A stretch of DNA of 64,000 bases from NCBI RefSeq assembly GCF_001679645.1, contig NZ_LRUN01000022.1, positions 223,373 to 287,372 on the forward strand. Reading direction: 5' to 3'. The position numbers and the translations under genes were made by a program. The DNA is from Pseudomonas bananamidigenes. Lineage in GTDB: Bacteria > Pseudomonadota > Gammaproteobacteria > Pseudomonadales > Pseudomonadaceae. Of the stretch, positions 47,619-55,613 are shown piece after piece. A model generated the notes under the pieces. The model worked only from the letters and a program-made list of their open reading frames with translations, ran no database searches and was not told the origin of the DNA. Within the stretch, counting starts at the first letter, position 1; each line of letters begins with the position of its first letter.

Positions 47619-48119
47619 CTATTCGCCGGGCGCTCTGGCGTTGAACAGCAGCATGACGCTGCCGGCGTAATCGCCCGGCCGGTAACCGCCGGGAGGTTTC
47701 ACGGGCTGGATTTCAAGCAGCACACGACTACCTGTGGCCGCGTCGGTACGGGACACCACTTCCCTGGGCTGGATGTCAGGGCTCAACTCGACACCGTTGA
47801 AACTGACCCGCAACGGGATGTCTTCGCCAGACCTGCCATTGGACAGGTAAGGCGCACCGTCGAGGCGAGCTTCGATGGCACTGGTGTCATGCCGCACATC
47901 GAAATGTTTGCGCAGCCCGCCCATGGTCGCGTTCGCGACATTCCAGGGCAGTTGTTGTGGCCGGTGAATCCAGTTCGGCTCGGTGGGGACGATGTAGAAC
48001 GGCCGCTTCGGAACCGATACGAATACCTCGAAGGTACGCTCCTCACGGGCCGCCCACGCTCCGTGACTCATTGCCCCGGCCACGGCCAGTAACGTGCCGG
48101 CAACCCAATGCTTGTTCAT
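47619..48119 (-). CDS. CS1-type fimbrial subunit
   Basis: A 166-aa exported pilin-like protein beginning MNKHWVAGTLLAVAG, signal peptide ending near AWA. It shares FDVRHDTSAIEARLDGAPYLSNG with the subunit at 45050 and ends MLLFNARAPGE. ATG 48119 has AGGGA 6 bases upstream; a TTG at 48125 would add two residues and is less likely. It sits between two adhesin paralogues, which suggests an adhesin-subunit pair was duplicated. Confidence 0.83.
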   Translation of the reverse strand: MNKHWVAGTLLAVAGAMSHGAWAAREERTFEVFVSVPKRPFYIVPTEPNWIHRPQQLPWNVANATMGGLRKHFDVRHDTSAIEARLDGAPYLSNGRSGEDIPLRVSFNGVELSPDIQPREVVSRTDAATGSRVLLEIQPVKPPGGYRPGDYAGSVMLLFNARAPGE

Positions 48120-48151
48120 GTTCAATCCCTGTTCCCGCTCGCAGAGGAAGG

Positions 48152-49372
48152 TCAGACTTCGGAATCCCAGATCACGGTGAAATTACCTTTGAAAGGACGA
48201 TCCCCGTAGTTGTCGATCACAAATTTGGTGTGTTGTGCGTTCATGTTGAAGTGCAGGGTCCCCGGCTTGCGATCGACATAGGTGCCGACGTGGATCACAC
48301 CGGTCGGCACATGGGTCACCGGCAGGTTTCTGACCGGACGTCCGCTGCTGTCGGTCATCCCGTCGGGCAAGCTGACGGACACTGTGACTTCGGCCTTATA
48401 GGTGGAGGGAGGCTGGTGATCAGAGACTGCACAGCCGTTGTTCAACCGGTCTTCACATTCCAGCTTCATGGTGAATCTCGACGAAGCCGAGATATGGAAC
48501 AGTTGATCGCGGAACAGCCGCACCGGGTGTCGTCCCTGATCCAGCCAGCTCTGCCAGCCGCCCGGCGGCTCAAGCACGACCTTGTCGCCGCCCGGCGGAA
48601 TATCCACCTTCAGCACATGCTGTACATCCAGCACGAAGTCCAGGGTCAGGTTGTTGTCATCCGGGACCATCATCGGCCCCATCTGGAAATCGCCGCCGGG
48701 GCCGAGGGAGTACGACAACGAACCGGTGTACAGCCCGGACGACATGCCCAACGGATTCGGCGTGCGCAGTTCGTAGGCGAAGTTGAGCGTATCGAAGTAC
48801 ATCGACGGGATCCTGTACGCAGCCACTTTGGAACAGGCGGCCTCTACAGGCGATTTCCAGAAAAACAGGTAGCTCGCAGGACCATATGCGCCAACACCAC
48901 TGTATTCGCAGGGCGACGGTGCGTAGACCCAACTGCTGCTGGTCCAGAGTTTCTGATGCCCTTCGAGGATGTTTGTCACCCCTGTCAGATTGGCGGCCGA
49001 ATCACTCAGGAAAAAGTTGGACCCGATACCGACTATTCGCACTTCAACGGTTTCGGCTTCCTGTGTATCCCGGTTCGTGACCGTCAGTCGCCGCCAATTG
49101 GCGGGAGCCTTCACACCCAGGGCATCGCCAGGCACCAGGGCTCGCGTGGACGAGAACTGCACGGGTATCTGAATACTGAACATATTGTTGTCGAAACATT
49201 GACCGGGATAATTCGCGCAATAACCACTGTTCGGCGTCTTGTTGACGAACACATTCTTGTTCGGCTGCGAGGAGTCCGGCTGGAACAGCGCGCGGATCTC
49301 CTGATTGACTGCCTCAGCCGACGGCAGGCACAACGCCGCCAGCCATCCCAACCAGTATGCAGATCCCTTCAT
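48152..49372 (-). CDS. CS1-type fimbrial tip adhesin/minor subunit (first paralogue)
   Basis: A 406-aa exported protein; signal peptide MKGSAYWLGWLAALCLPSAEA, then NQEIRALFQPDSSQPNKNVFVN and SGYCANYPGQC. It ends FTVIWDSEV. It starts 4 bases after the usher stop codon (TGA 49379-49377), with GAG before the ATG, so translation is probably coupled. In simple class 5 fimbriae the single tip gene also follows the usher, so this is the canonical tip subunit of the locus. Confidence 0.84.
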   Translation of the reverse strand: MKGSAYWLGWLAALCLPSAEAVNQEIRALFQPDSSQPNKNVFVNKTPNSGYCANYPGQCFDNNMFSIQIPVQFSSTRALVPGDALGVKAPANWRRLTVTNRDTQEAETVEVRIVGIGSNFFLSDSAANLTGVTNILEGHQKLWTSSSWVYAPSPCEYSGVGAYGPASYLFFWKSPVEAACSKVAAYRIPSMYFDTLNFAYELRTPNPLGMSSGLYTGSLSYSLGPGGDFQMGPMMVPDDNNLTLDFVLDVQHVLKVDIPPGGDKVVLEPPGGWQSWLDQGRHPVRLFRDQLFHISASSRFTMKLECEDRLNNGCAVSDHQPPSTYKAEVTVSVSLPDGMTDSSGRPVRNLPVTHVPTGVIHVGTYVDRKPGTLHFNMNAQHTKFVIDNYGDRPFKGNFTVIWDSEV

Positions 49373-49376
49373 GATC

Positions 49377-51899
49377 TCAACCCGCCTTCTGTTCGGTGGA
49401 TGCAAGATCGGCCAGGGTGTCCGGCGTGCAGCGCAGGTCACCAATCATCAGCACATTGTTTTCGCTGCGATGATCCTTCTCGTTGAGACGGAACTGACAC
49501 AGCAGGCTGTTTTCCCGACGCACTTCCAGCGTCGGCGAGCCGGCGTTCATTTCCATCGAGAAGAATCCGTCGACCTCCGTGACCCCGCGACTGGCATGGT
49601 TGATCACGTGATGTCCTCGAAGCGGCCGGCCCTGTGCATCCACCAGACGGCCGAGCACAGTGAGGGTCTTCATCACCCGGATGTGCCGGTAATCCACGCC
49701 GCCCTTGTTCAAGTGGTAGCGGGTGCGGGCCGGGGCGATGGTCGCGGCGGGCACATGGTTGCCCTCGAAATCGAAGCTCACGGAGCTGTTCTGGTACGCA
49801 GTCAGCGGGATGAAATTGCGCCCCGGCTTCAATGCCGCGCCGCCACCGCTGAGGTCATCGGCCCGCAGGACGATCCCGTCGATGTCCGACTCGACGTCGA
49901 CGATCATGCCGGCGCCGCGCATCTCGTATTCGCTGGTCATCAGCATTTTCTGCCCGCCCACCACCAGCGTGCTGTCGAGGTTCAGGCCGCCGGTGAACTT
50001 GTTGTTGTAGGACGAACGCTGAACGAAACCGTCGCCATTGACCGTATCGGTGCGGAAGTTGGCCAGGCTCGACAGGCCCATGCCGTAGGTATCGCTCAGC
50101 GCGGTGACCGATACGTTCTGCAGCACGTGATCCTTGAAGTCCTTGCGCCAGCCCAGCGAGGCATTGTTGTCGCGCCCGCCGTCACGGTCGGTGCGCGAAC
50201 CGATGCTGCCGGTCAGTTGCTGGCCCGGTGCACCGACGGCCAGGTTCAGGCTTAGATCAACACCCCGGCTGCGATCATTGCCGCTGCTGAAACTGCCCGG
50301 CCGGTCGAACAGCGACAGGCGCCAGTTGGCATCGTTGCCGAACAGTACCGCGCGCCGGTTCCAGCCCAGATCCACACCGACGCCTTCGACGTTGCCTTCA
50401 CTGTGAGAAACCCGGGCATTGAGGGAGTTGCGCTGATCGACGCGATGGTTGATCGCCAGCGATGAATTGCTGGTCTGGCCGACAAACACGTTGCGTTGGC
50501 GCACACGGGTGCCGTCCGGCAGGGTGTCATAGAGATTGGTGGTGTCCAGCCAGCTGCGGTTGTGGCTGAGAATCACACTGCCGCTGCCATAGTTGTAAAG
50601 GCTTTGCAGGTCCAGACCAGTGCCGTAATCGCGGGTCTGGTAGACGTTGGCATACAGGCTGAGATGATTGGCCAGGGTCCAGTCGATGGACGTGCCGTAT
50701 TGCAGCTTTTCCCGGATCTGACGGGCCGACAGTCCGAGAATGACCCGCGGATGCGCCAGGTAGTTGATCGACGCTCCAGCCGTGGGACTGCCGCTGGCCT
50801 GTTGATCCCAGTTGCTGAGCAGTTTGCTCTCTTCACCGGCGAACAGGTTGTAGCGCCAGCGCTCGTCGAGGTTGCGCCAGTTGTTCGGCTTGTAGACCAG
50901 CTCCTGGGTGGTGGAGGTGATCTGGCCGTCTTCGATCAGCCGGACTTCCACTTCATAGATGCCGCCGGGCAATGGCCGGGTGTCCAGTGTCTGCAAACCG
51001 GCGGGCACCGACTGGGTATTGATCAACAAGCCGTCGCGGTAGATTTCCACCGAACCCTGACGGTTGGCAGTGACGTAAATCGGGTAGACGCTGGGCATCG
51101 CATGGTTGATGGCCAGGCTGTCGGAGCTGCCGTACATCACACCGACCGCCGTGTCGGGGCTGGTGCCGAACGTACGCGGCTGACGGGTCAGGCCTTCGGA
51201 ATTGGGGGTGAAATAGCCCAGGCGAAAGAAGCTGCCTTGCAGCTCGCGCTGGGTGTAAAGCTCGTGCACGGCGTGGTACAGCTTGTCGTCGGGACCGCCC
51301 ATGCGCGCCAGTTGCATGTTGAACGTCTGGCTCCAGTTGCCCAGACTGCCGCTGGCCTCCAGGCCATAGCGCCCGCCCAGGTCCTGATCCTGGCCACCAT
51401 TGAGATTGAGCTGGTTGCGCACCATCAGGCCGCTGCTGCCTTCCAGAGGCTGATCGTGATAACGCTTGGCTTCAAGATCGCGCTCGGCATGACGGGTGAG
51501 GATCGATACCAGCGAGCTTTCCAGGTTGTAATGCACCGCCAGCACGTCATTCGGGCACGTACCGGTGCAATCGCCCAAGGGTACGCCGGGCTTGAGATAA
51601 GCCGCCCATTTCTCCCGCTCGGCAGGACCGTAACGGTTTTCACTGGTATCGGTGAATTCGAGCAGGGTGATGCGATCATCGCGCGACAGCACCACCAGGG
51701 CCTCGCCCAGCGGCTGCTGATCAAGCTCGACCCGCACCGCCAGGGGCACGTCGAAGAAATGCTCCTCGAAATCCGCCGGCAAACCTTTGGCCTGCGCCAG
51801 CAGGCTGCGAGGTGTCGTACCCGCAGGAGCAGGGGCTGCCATTGCGCCAGCACAAAACAGCAGCGCAAGCGCGACCGCGATGGGTGTCATCGGGAACAT
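49377..51899 (-). CDS. CS1-type outer-membrane fimbrial usher
   Basis: An 840-aa outer-membrane protein of the alternate chaperone/usher class (CooC/CblC/TcfC type). It has a signal peptide (MTPIAVALALLFCAGAMAA), a region with FEEHFFDVPLAVRVELDQQPLGEALVVL, an N-terminal Cys pair (DCTGTC), a beta-barrel with the plug region around GSVEIYRDGLLINTQSVPAGLQTLDTRPLPGG, and a C-terminal part ending near LIGDLRCTPDTL. It polymerises the pilins and exports the fibre. ATG 51899 was taken over ATG 51890 because AGAG lies just upstream; either gives a proper signal peptide. Confidence 0.88.
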   Translation of the reverse strand: MFPMTPIAVALALLFCAGAMAAPAPAGTTPRSLLAQAKGLPADFEEHFFDVPLAVRVELDQQPLGEALVVLSRDDRITLLEFTDTSENRYGPAEREKWAAYLKPGVPLGDCTGTCPNDVLAVHYNLESSLVSILTRHAERDLEAKRYHDQPLEGSSGLMVRNQLNLNGGQDQDLGGRYGLEASGSLGNWSQTFNMQLARMGGPDDKLYHAVHELYTQRELQGSFFRLGYFTPNSEGLTRQPRTFGTSPDTAVGVMYGSSDSLAINHAMPSVYPIYVTANRQGSVEIYRDGLLINTQSVPAGLQTLDTRPLPGGIYEVEVRLIEDGQITSTTQELVYKPNNWRNLDERWRYNLFAGEESKLLSNWDQQASGSPTAGASINYLAHPRVILGLSARQIREKLQYGTSIDWTLANHLSLYANVYQTRDYGTGLDLQSLYNYGSGSVILSHNRSWLDTTNLYDTLPDGTRVRQRNVFVGQTSNSSLAINHRVDQRNSLNARVSHSEGNVEGVGVDLGWNRRAVLFGNDANWRLSLFDRPGSFSSGNDRSRGVDLSLNLAVGAPGQQLTGSIGSRTDRDGGRDNNASLGWRKDFKDHVLQNVSVTALSDTYGMGLSSLANFRTDTVNGDGFVQRSSYNNKFTGGLNLDSTLVVGGQKMLMTSEYEMRGAGMIVDVESDIDGIVLRADDLSGGGAALKPGRNFIPLTAYQNSSVSFDFEGNHVPAATIAPARTRYHLNKGGVDYRHIRVMKTLTVLGRLVDAQGRPLRGHHVINHASRGVTEVDGFFSMEMNAGSPTLEVRRENSLLCQFRLNEKDHRSENNVLMIGDLRCTPDTLADLASTEQKAG

Positions 51900-51932
51900 G
51901 AACTCTTACTCTGATTTCGAACGAATTGAAGT

Positions 51933-51967
51933 CCGGCGGGACAATCGGGGAGTGGTTGTCCCGCCGG
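51933..51967 (-). promoter_or_regulatory. Intercistronic hairpin between major pilin and usher genes
   Basis: A perfect 12-bp stem CCGGCGGGACAA / TTGTCCCGCCGG with an 11-base loop lies in the 103-bp gap between the pilin stop and the usher start. It has no U run, so it is more likely to reduce read-through or protect the pilin mRNA end than to be a full terminator. This fits the need for many pilin copies per usher. Confidence 0.6.
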
Positions 51968-52002
51968 GAAACGCTATCGGGCAGTCAGCGCAGGTGCCCG
52001 GA

Positions 52003-52494
52003 TCAACGCGCAGCGACCGGAGGTACGGCGTCGAAGGTCATTGCGACAGTGCCGGTGTAATCACCCGGGTTGAACGTGGTGCCCTTGGCGCTGATTTTCA
52101 GCGGCGCACGGTAGTTCACATCGGACTCGGACTCGCCTACGACCATTTGCGGAGTCTGGGTCAGTACCTTGTTGTTGAAGGCCACTTCCAACGGAATGAC
52201 TTCGTTTCCGTAAATCAGTTGCGGAACGCTTTCCAGGCTGGCGTGAACCGAACCATTGTTGTTGCGCACGTCGAAGAAGCCATTGACTTCACGCATTTTG
52301 CCGGTGCTCGGCTGATAGCTCATGTCCTGGTCCTTGTTGACCAGATCCGCATCGGTCGGCACCACGTAGAAACCATTGGTCGGCACATGGGCGATGAGGC
52401 TGATGGAGTGGCGCGCTTCACCGGCGGCGAAGGTCACCGAGGAGCCCAGGGCCAGGGCGGCGAGAGAAGCGGTGATTGCGGTTTTCTTGAACAT
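52003..52494 (-). CDS. CS1-type major fimbrial subunit
   Basis: A 163-aa exported protein of the CS1/CFA-I major pilin family (CooA/CblA). The signal peptide ends at FAA (residue 23 of MFKKTAITASLAALALGSSVTFAAG). It has FYVVPTDADLVNKDQDMSYQPSTGKMREVNGFFDVRNNNGSVHASLES and ends AMTFDAVPPVAAR. It is the first gene of the locus, with a long A/T-rich upstream region, and is followed by a stable hairpin, which suggests strong and separately tuned expression. The subunits later in the locus share its general pattern but are more alike to each other. Confidence 0.87.
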   Translation of the reverse strand: MFKKTAITASLAALALGSSVTFAAGEARHSISLIAHVPTNGFYVVPTDADLVNKDQDMSYQPSTGKMREVNGFFDVRNNNGSVHASLESVPQLIYGNEVIPLEVAFNNKVLTQTPQMVVGESESDVNYRAPLKISAKGTTFNPGDYTGTVAMTFDAVPPVAAR

Positions 52495-52998
52495 CGATCA
52501 GTACCTGTTTTCTTTTTTAATGAATCGGAACATTGAAGTTCATGCCATACCGGCCGATAAGGCCTGAAACATGTAAGTTCAACGCCGGGGCATGATCGAC
52601 GCTTGTTCAGCGGAAGTAAGCAGGCAACTTCCCACGAGCGCGTAGTTCAACAACCTCGCAATTCGAAAGAAAAAACATCAAAAACAAACAATAACCAAAT
52701 TCAACTGTCAGCCTTCACCTACATACAGTTTTTCAGTAAAAAAGTTACAGCACTTTCAATACTGGCCAGCAGCACTTTCTTGTATTTTTAGAATATAAGC
52801 TCAACTATTAATAGAGCGGTAGCTTTAACTTCACGGTTATTTCCGCATGACCGGGATCGTTGACGCCACATCCCTGAAAAACTGCGCTCGGGTTCCCCGA
52901 CCATTCGTCAGTTGCCATTCCCTCTCGGGAAAAAAGGCCTTGCTCACGCCAAAAGATATATCTTAAGTTGTATCTAAACACGACGAGAGAAGACTGAA
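52495..52998. promoter_or_regulatory. A/T-rich divergent control region of fimbrial locus and PadR gene
   Basis: This 504-bp gap contains no supportable gene. The part 52650-52815 is strikingly A/T-rich for this genome, with poly-A/T runs. Such segments bind H-NS-like MvaT/MvaU proteins in Pseudomonas, and fimbrial loci are known targets; that is an inference here. The right end holds the PadR operator candidate (52953-52976). Confidence 0.5.
52953..52976. promoter_or_regulatory. Candidate operator of the PadR/YqjI-like repressor
   Basis: AAGATATATCTT (52953-52964) is a perfect 12-bp palindrome, followed by an imperfect second copy of the TATCT half-site (TGTATCTA). It lies 35 bp before the PadR start codon. 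PadR proteins often repress their own promoter through A/T-rich palindromes; autoregulation is inferred. Confidence 0.5.
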
Positions 52999-53577
52999 AT
53001 GAGAGACCATCATCCCCATCATCACCGAGACCACGGCGACAGCCGTGACGGCTTCGAAAAACGCCACGGCCGCGAACGCGGCGGGCGCGGTCCACGGGTA
53101 TTCGCCCCCGGCGATCTGAAATTGCTGTTGCTGGCATTGATTGCCGAGCAGCCGTGTCACGGCTACGACCTGATCCGCCAGATCGAAACCATGTTCGACG
53201 GCGCCTACAGCCCCAGCCCAGGTGTGATCTACCCGACTCTGACATTTCTCGAAGAGAGCGAAATGATCACAGGCGATGCCGAGGGCGGCAAAAAACGCTA
53301 TGCGGTCACCGATGCCGGCCGTCAGTCCCTCGGCGAACAGGCCGTGGCACTGGACGGGGTGCGCATGCGTATCGACGTCAGCAAGCGTTCGTTGCGCGGC
53401 CACGACCGGCCGCCGGAAATCCATGAAGCGGTGCACAACCTGCGCCACGCCCTGCAAATGCACCACGGGCGCTGGAGCCCGGAAGAAATCCTGAGGGTCC
53501 GCGATCTGCTCAACGACACCGCCAAAGCCATCGTCGACGGCCCTGCCGTTCAATCTGCCCCGGAGAAAGCCGAATGA
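52999..53577 (+). CDS. PadR-family regulator, YqjI-like
   Basis: A 192-aa protein with a His-rich N-terminus (MRDHHPHHHRDHGD) followed by a PadR winged helix (about 35-110; LKLLLLALIAEQPCHGYDLIRQIE and SPSPGVIYPTLTFLEE) and a helical dimerisation tail. E. coli YqjI has the same plan; it represses the ferric reductase gene yqjH and responds to nickel and iron. The next gene here is the YqjH-like reductase, overlapping by four bases, so the pair is one operon rather than divergent as in E. coli. The palindrome at 52953 is its likely operator. Confidence 0.88.
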   Translation: MRDHHPHHHRDHGDSRDGFEKRHGRERGGRGPRVFAPGDLKLLLLALIAEQPCHGYDLIRQIETMFDGAYSPSPGVIYPTLTFLEESEMITGDAEGGKKRYAVTDAGRQSLGEQAVALDGVRMRIDVSKRSLRGHDRPPEIHEAVHNLRHALQMHHGRWSPEEILRVRDLLNDTAKAIVDGPAVQSAPEKAE

Positions 53578-54359
53578 CTGAGGCCCAGACCCAAGGCATC
53601 CATCGTGTGATGCATGAAATCAAACGTCGTCGCTTGGAAGTGTTGCGCGTGGTCGACCTGACCCCACGCATGCGTCGCATCACCCTTGGCGGGCCGGAAC
53701 TGGCCGGCTTCATCAGCCTCGGCACTGACGATCACGTCAAGCTGCTGTTCCCGCAGAACGCCGAACAGGCTGCGGCACTGGAAACCCTGGTGCTTGGTGC
53801 CGGCAAAAACGACGTGCCGATGCCCGAAATGCGTGACTACACCCCACGCCGCTACGATCTCGACAAGCTGGAACTGGACATCGATTTCGTCCTCCACGGC
53901 GACGGCCCGGCATCGACCTGGGCCGAACAGGTGAAACCGGGGCAGTTCCTGCACATCGGCGGCCCGCGTGGCTCGATGATCGTGCCGGACATATTCGACA
54001 GCTACCTGCTGATCGGCGACGAAACCGCCCTGCCCGCCATCGCCCGCCGACTCGAAGGCCTGGCGGCCAATCGCAAGGCGCTGGTGGTGGTCGAAGTGGA
54101 AAACGGCAAGGAACAGCAAACGCTTGAGAGCGCAGCGCAGGTCAACGTGATCTGGGTGCTGCGTGGAGCCAACAAGGACAGCCTGCTGACCACCGTGAAG
54201 CAATTGCAGGTGCCCAAGGGCAATCTGTATGCGTGGGTGGCGACCGAAACCAAAGTCTCGCGGCAGATCCGCCGGGTGCTGCTCGATGAGCACGGGCTGG
54301 ACGAACAGTTCGTCAAAGCCGTCGGCTACTGGCGTGCCGCAGGCTCCGAAGAAGAGTAA
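53574..54359 (+). CDS. Siderophore-interacting protein / ferric-chelate reductase (YqjH-like)
   Basis: A 261-aa FAD-binding flavoprotein of the siderophore-interacting protein family. Visible are the FAD-binding RDYTPRRYD motif, the GPASTWAEQVKPGQFLHIGGPRGS segment and a C-terminal NAD(P)H-binding half ending VATETKVSRQIRRVLLDEHG...VKAVGYWRAAGSEEE, all typical of ViuB/YqjH. It should reduce Fe(III)-siderophores in the cytoplasm to free the iron. Its ATG overlaps the stop of the PadR-type gene (ATGA). Confidence 0.92.
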   Translation: MTEAQTQGIHRVMHEIKRRRLEVLRVVDLTPRMRRITLGGPELAGFISLGTDDHVKLLFPQNAEQAAALETLVLGAGKNDVPMPEMRDYTPRRYDLDKLELDIDFVLHGDGPASTWAEQVKPGQFLHIGGPRGSMIVPDIFDSYLLIGDETALPAIARRLEGLAANRKALVVVEVENGKEQQTLESAAQVNVIWVLRGANKDSLLTTVKQLQVPKGNLYAWVATETKVSRQIRRVLLDEHGLDEQFVKAVGYWRAAGSEEE

Positions 54360-54371
54360 CTGCATACATTG

Positions 54372-54428
54372 GTGGCGAGGGAGCTTGCTCCCGTTTCGCA
54401 GCCCAGCGGGAGCAAGCTCCCTCGCCAC
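54372..54428. repeat. REP palindrome
   Basis: A 22-bp arm beginning GTGGCGAGGGAGCTTGCTCC (54372-54393) is repeated exactly in reverse complement at 54407-54428, with a 13-base spacer. This is a second common fluorescens-group REP type, distinct in its outer bases from the one at 29.4 kb. It lies between convergent genes. Confidence 0.9.
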
Positions 54429-54437
54429 AGGGTTCGC

Positions 54438-55082
54438 TCAGTTGTGCCGTTCAGGGGTGAACCCGCGGTCAAGGCCGATGAAGAGCAACGCAATCAGCAC
54501 AAACCCTACCAGAATCCCCCCGGCATTGACGAACACCTGTGGATAACCCAGCAGCGCCACGTCAATGAACGGATAGGCGTAGGCCCCCAGCAAATGCCCG
54601 CGCAGCAGCGCATAAACGAAGTACACCAGCGGATAGATCAGCCACAACGGCAGATGCTTCAGGCGCAAGGTGCCCTTGGGCACGCACAACCACCAATACG
54701 CCAGGAACAGCAGCGGCATCACGTCGTGGAGCAATTCGTCGGCAATGAACTGCCAGCCCTGCGGATGCCACAAGTGCCGCAGCAGAATGCTGTACGCCAG
54801 GGCCACCACGGCAATGCTCACCGCGATGCCGCTGCTGACCCAGGGTTGCAGAAACCAGCGGCGAGCAGCGGATTCGCGATCCGTCACCGCGCAGGTCAGC
54901 ACCACCGCCACCAGGGTGTTGGTGATCACGGTGAAGTAACTGAAGAAACTCACCAGCCCGCCCAGCAAACTGGCGCCGACGCTCAGGCGCGCAAAGAAAA
55001 TCAGGTACAGCTGAATCCCCAGCCCGGCCCAGCCCAGCACCGCCGCCGAAGTGATCAGGCGTCGCCGCAACAGCGCGTTCAT
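54438..55082 (-). CDS. Pr6Pr-family membrane protein
   Basis: A 214-aa inner-membrane protein with six hydrophobic segments, matching the Pr6Pr family (FAR-17a/AIG1-like plan: VSFFSYFTVITNTLVAVVLTCAV, then HDVMPLLFLAYWWL and YPFIDV). Its function in bacteria is not known. The start lies 1 base after the stop codon of the small VF530 gene upstream, so the two are co-transcribed. Confidence 0.83.
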   Translation of the reverse strand: MNALLRRRLITSAAVLGWAGLGIQLYLIFFARLSVGASLLGGLVSFFSYFTVITNTLVAVVLTCAVTDRESAARRWFLQPWVSSGIAVSIAVVALAYSILLRHLWHPQGWQFIADELLHDVMPLLFLAYWWLCVPKGTLRLKHLPLWLIYPLVYFVYALLRGHLLGAYAYPFIDVALLGYPQVFVNAGGILVGFVLIALLFIGLDRGFTPERHN

Positions 55083-55083
55083 T

Positions 55084-55314
55084 TCAGAGCGGACGCTTGG
55101 TGCGCATCAGCTTCACGTACAGGCGTTCAACCTTTTCCCGCGCCCAGGGCGTCTTGCGCAAAAAGGTCAGGCTCGACTTGATGGTCGGATCGCTCTTGAA
55201 GCAGCGGATGTCGATGCGTTCGGCCAGGCCCGACCATTCGTAGTGGGTCACCAGTGCATTGAGGATCTGTTCGAGGGTCACGCCGTGCAGCGGATCGGGA
55301 TTGTGTTCGTTCAT
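55084..55314 (-). CDS. VF530 family small DNA-binding protein
   Basis: A 76-aa protein (DUF2132/VF530 family): [22 protein letters not shown], then [13 protein letters not shown] and [25 protein letters not shown]. The family has a small helical fold and is annotated as DNA-binding from its structure; its role is unknown. It shares an operon with the Pr6Pr gene. Confidence 0.88.
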   Translation of the reverse strand: MNEHNPDPLHGVTLEQILNALVTHYEWSGLAERIDIRCFKSDPTIKSSLTFLRKTPWAREKVERLYVKLMRTKRPL

Positions 55315-55613
55315 GCCGGGCCTTTGAGCGAAGTGAAAATGCAGAAGCCGCGCACCTTAGCCGAGGGGCCGGGCCGGTGGAAGGCCTTCCTTCAACTGTA
55401 GGTGAACCGCGCAAGATCGCAGGCTCCGTCGACACCGGCAATGTGATCGATTGCCGCACTGTTACCGAATCCGAAAGGGTTCATGTCTGCAAAAGCACTT
55501 TGTGTTTTTGTAACTGGACATTATCCTGCCGCCCTTCTGCTGAATCGCTTCACTCCCTGCGTCAAATCGTAGCGGTCAGCCATCCCCCAAAAAGATCAAG
55601 AAAGACCTACTCA

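Noticed and set aside
55377..55613. N-terminal extension of the OprB gene
   Set aside because: The extra 79 codons lack a family match and precede a good signal peptide, which must be at the N-terminus.
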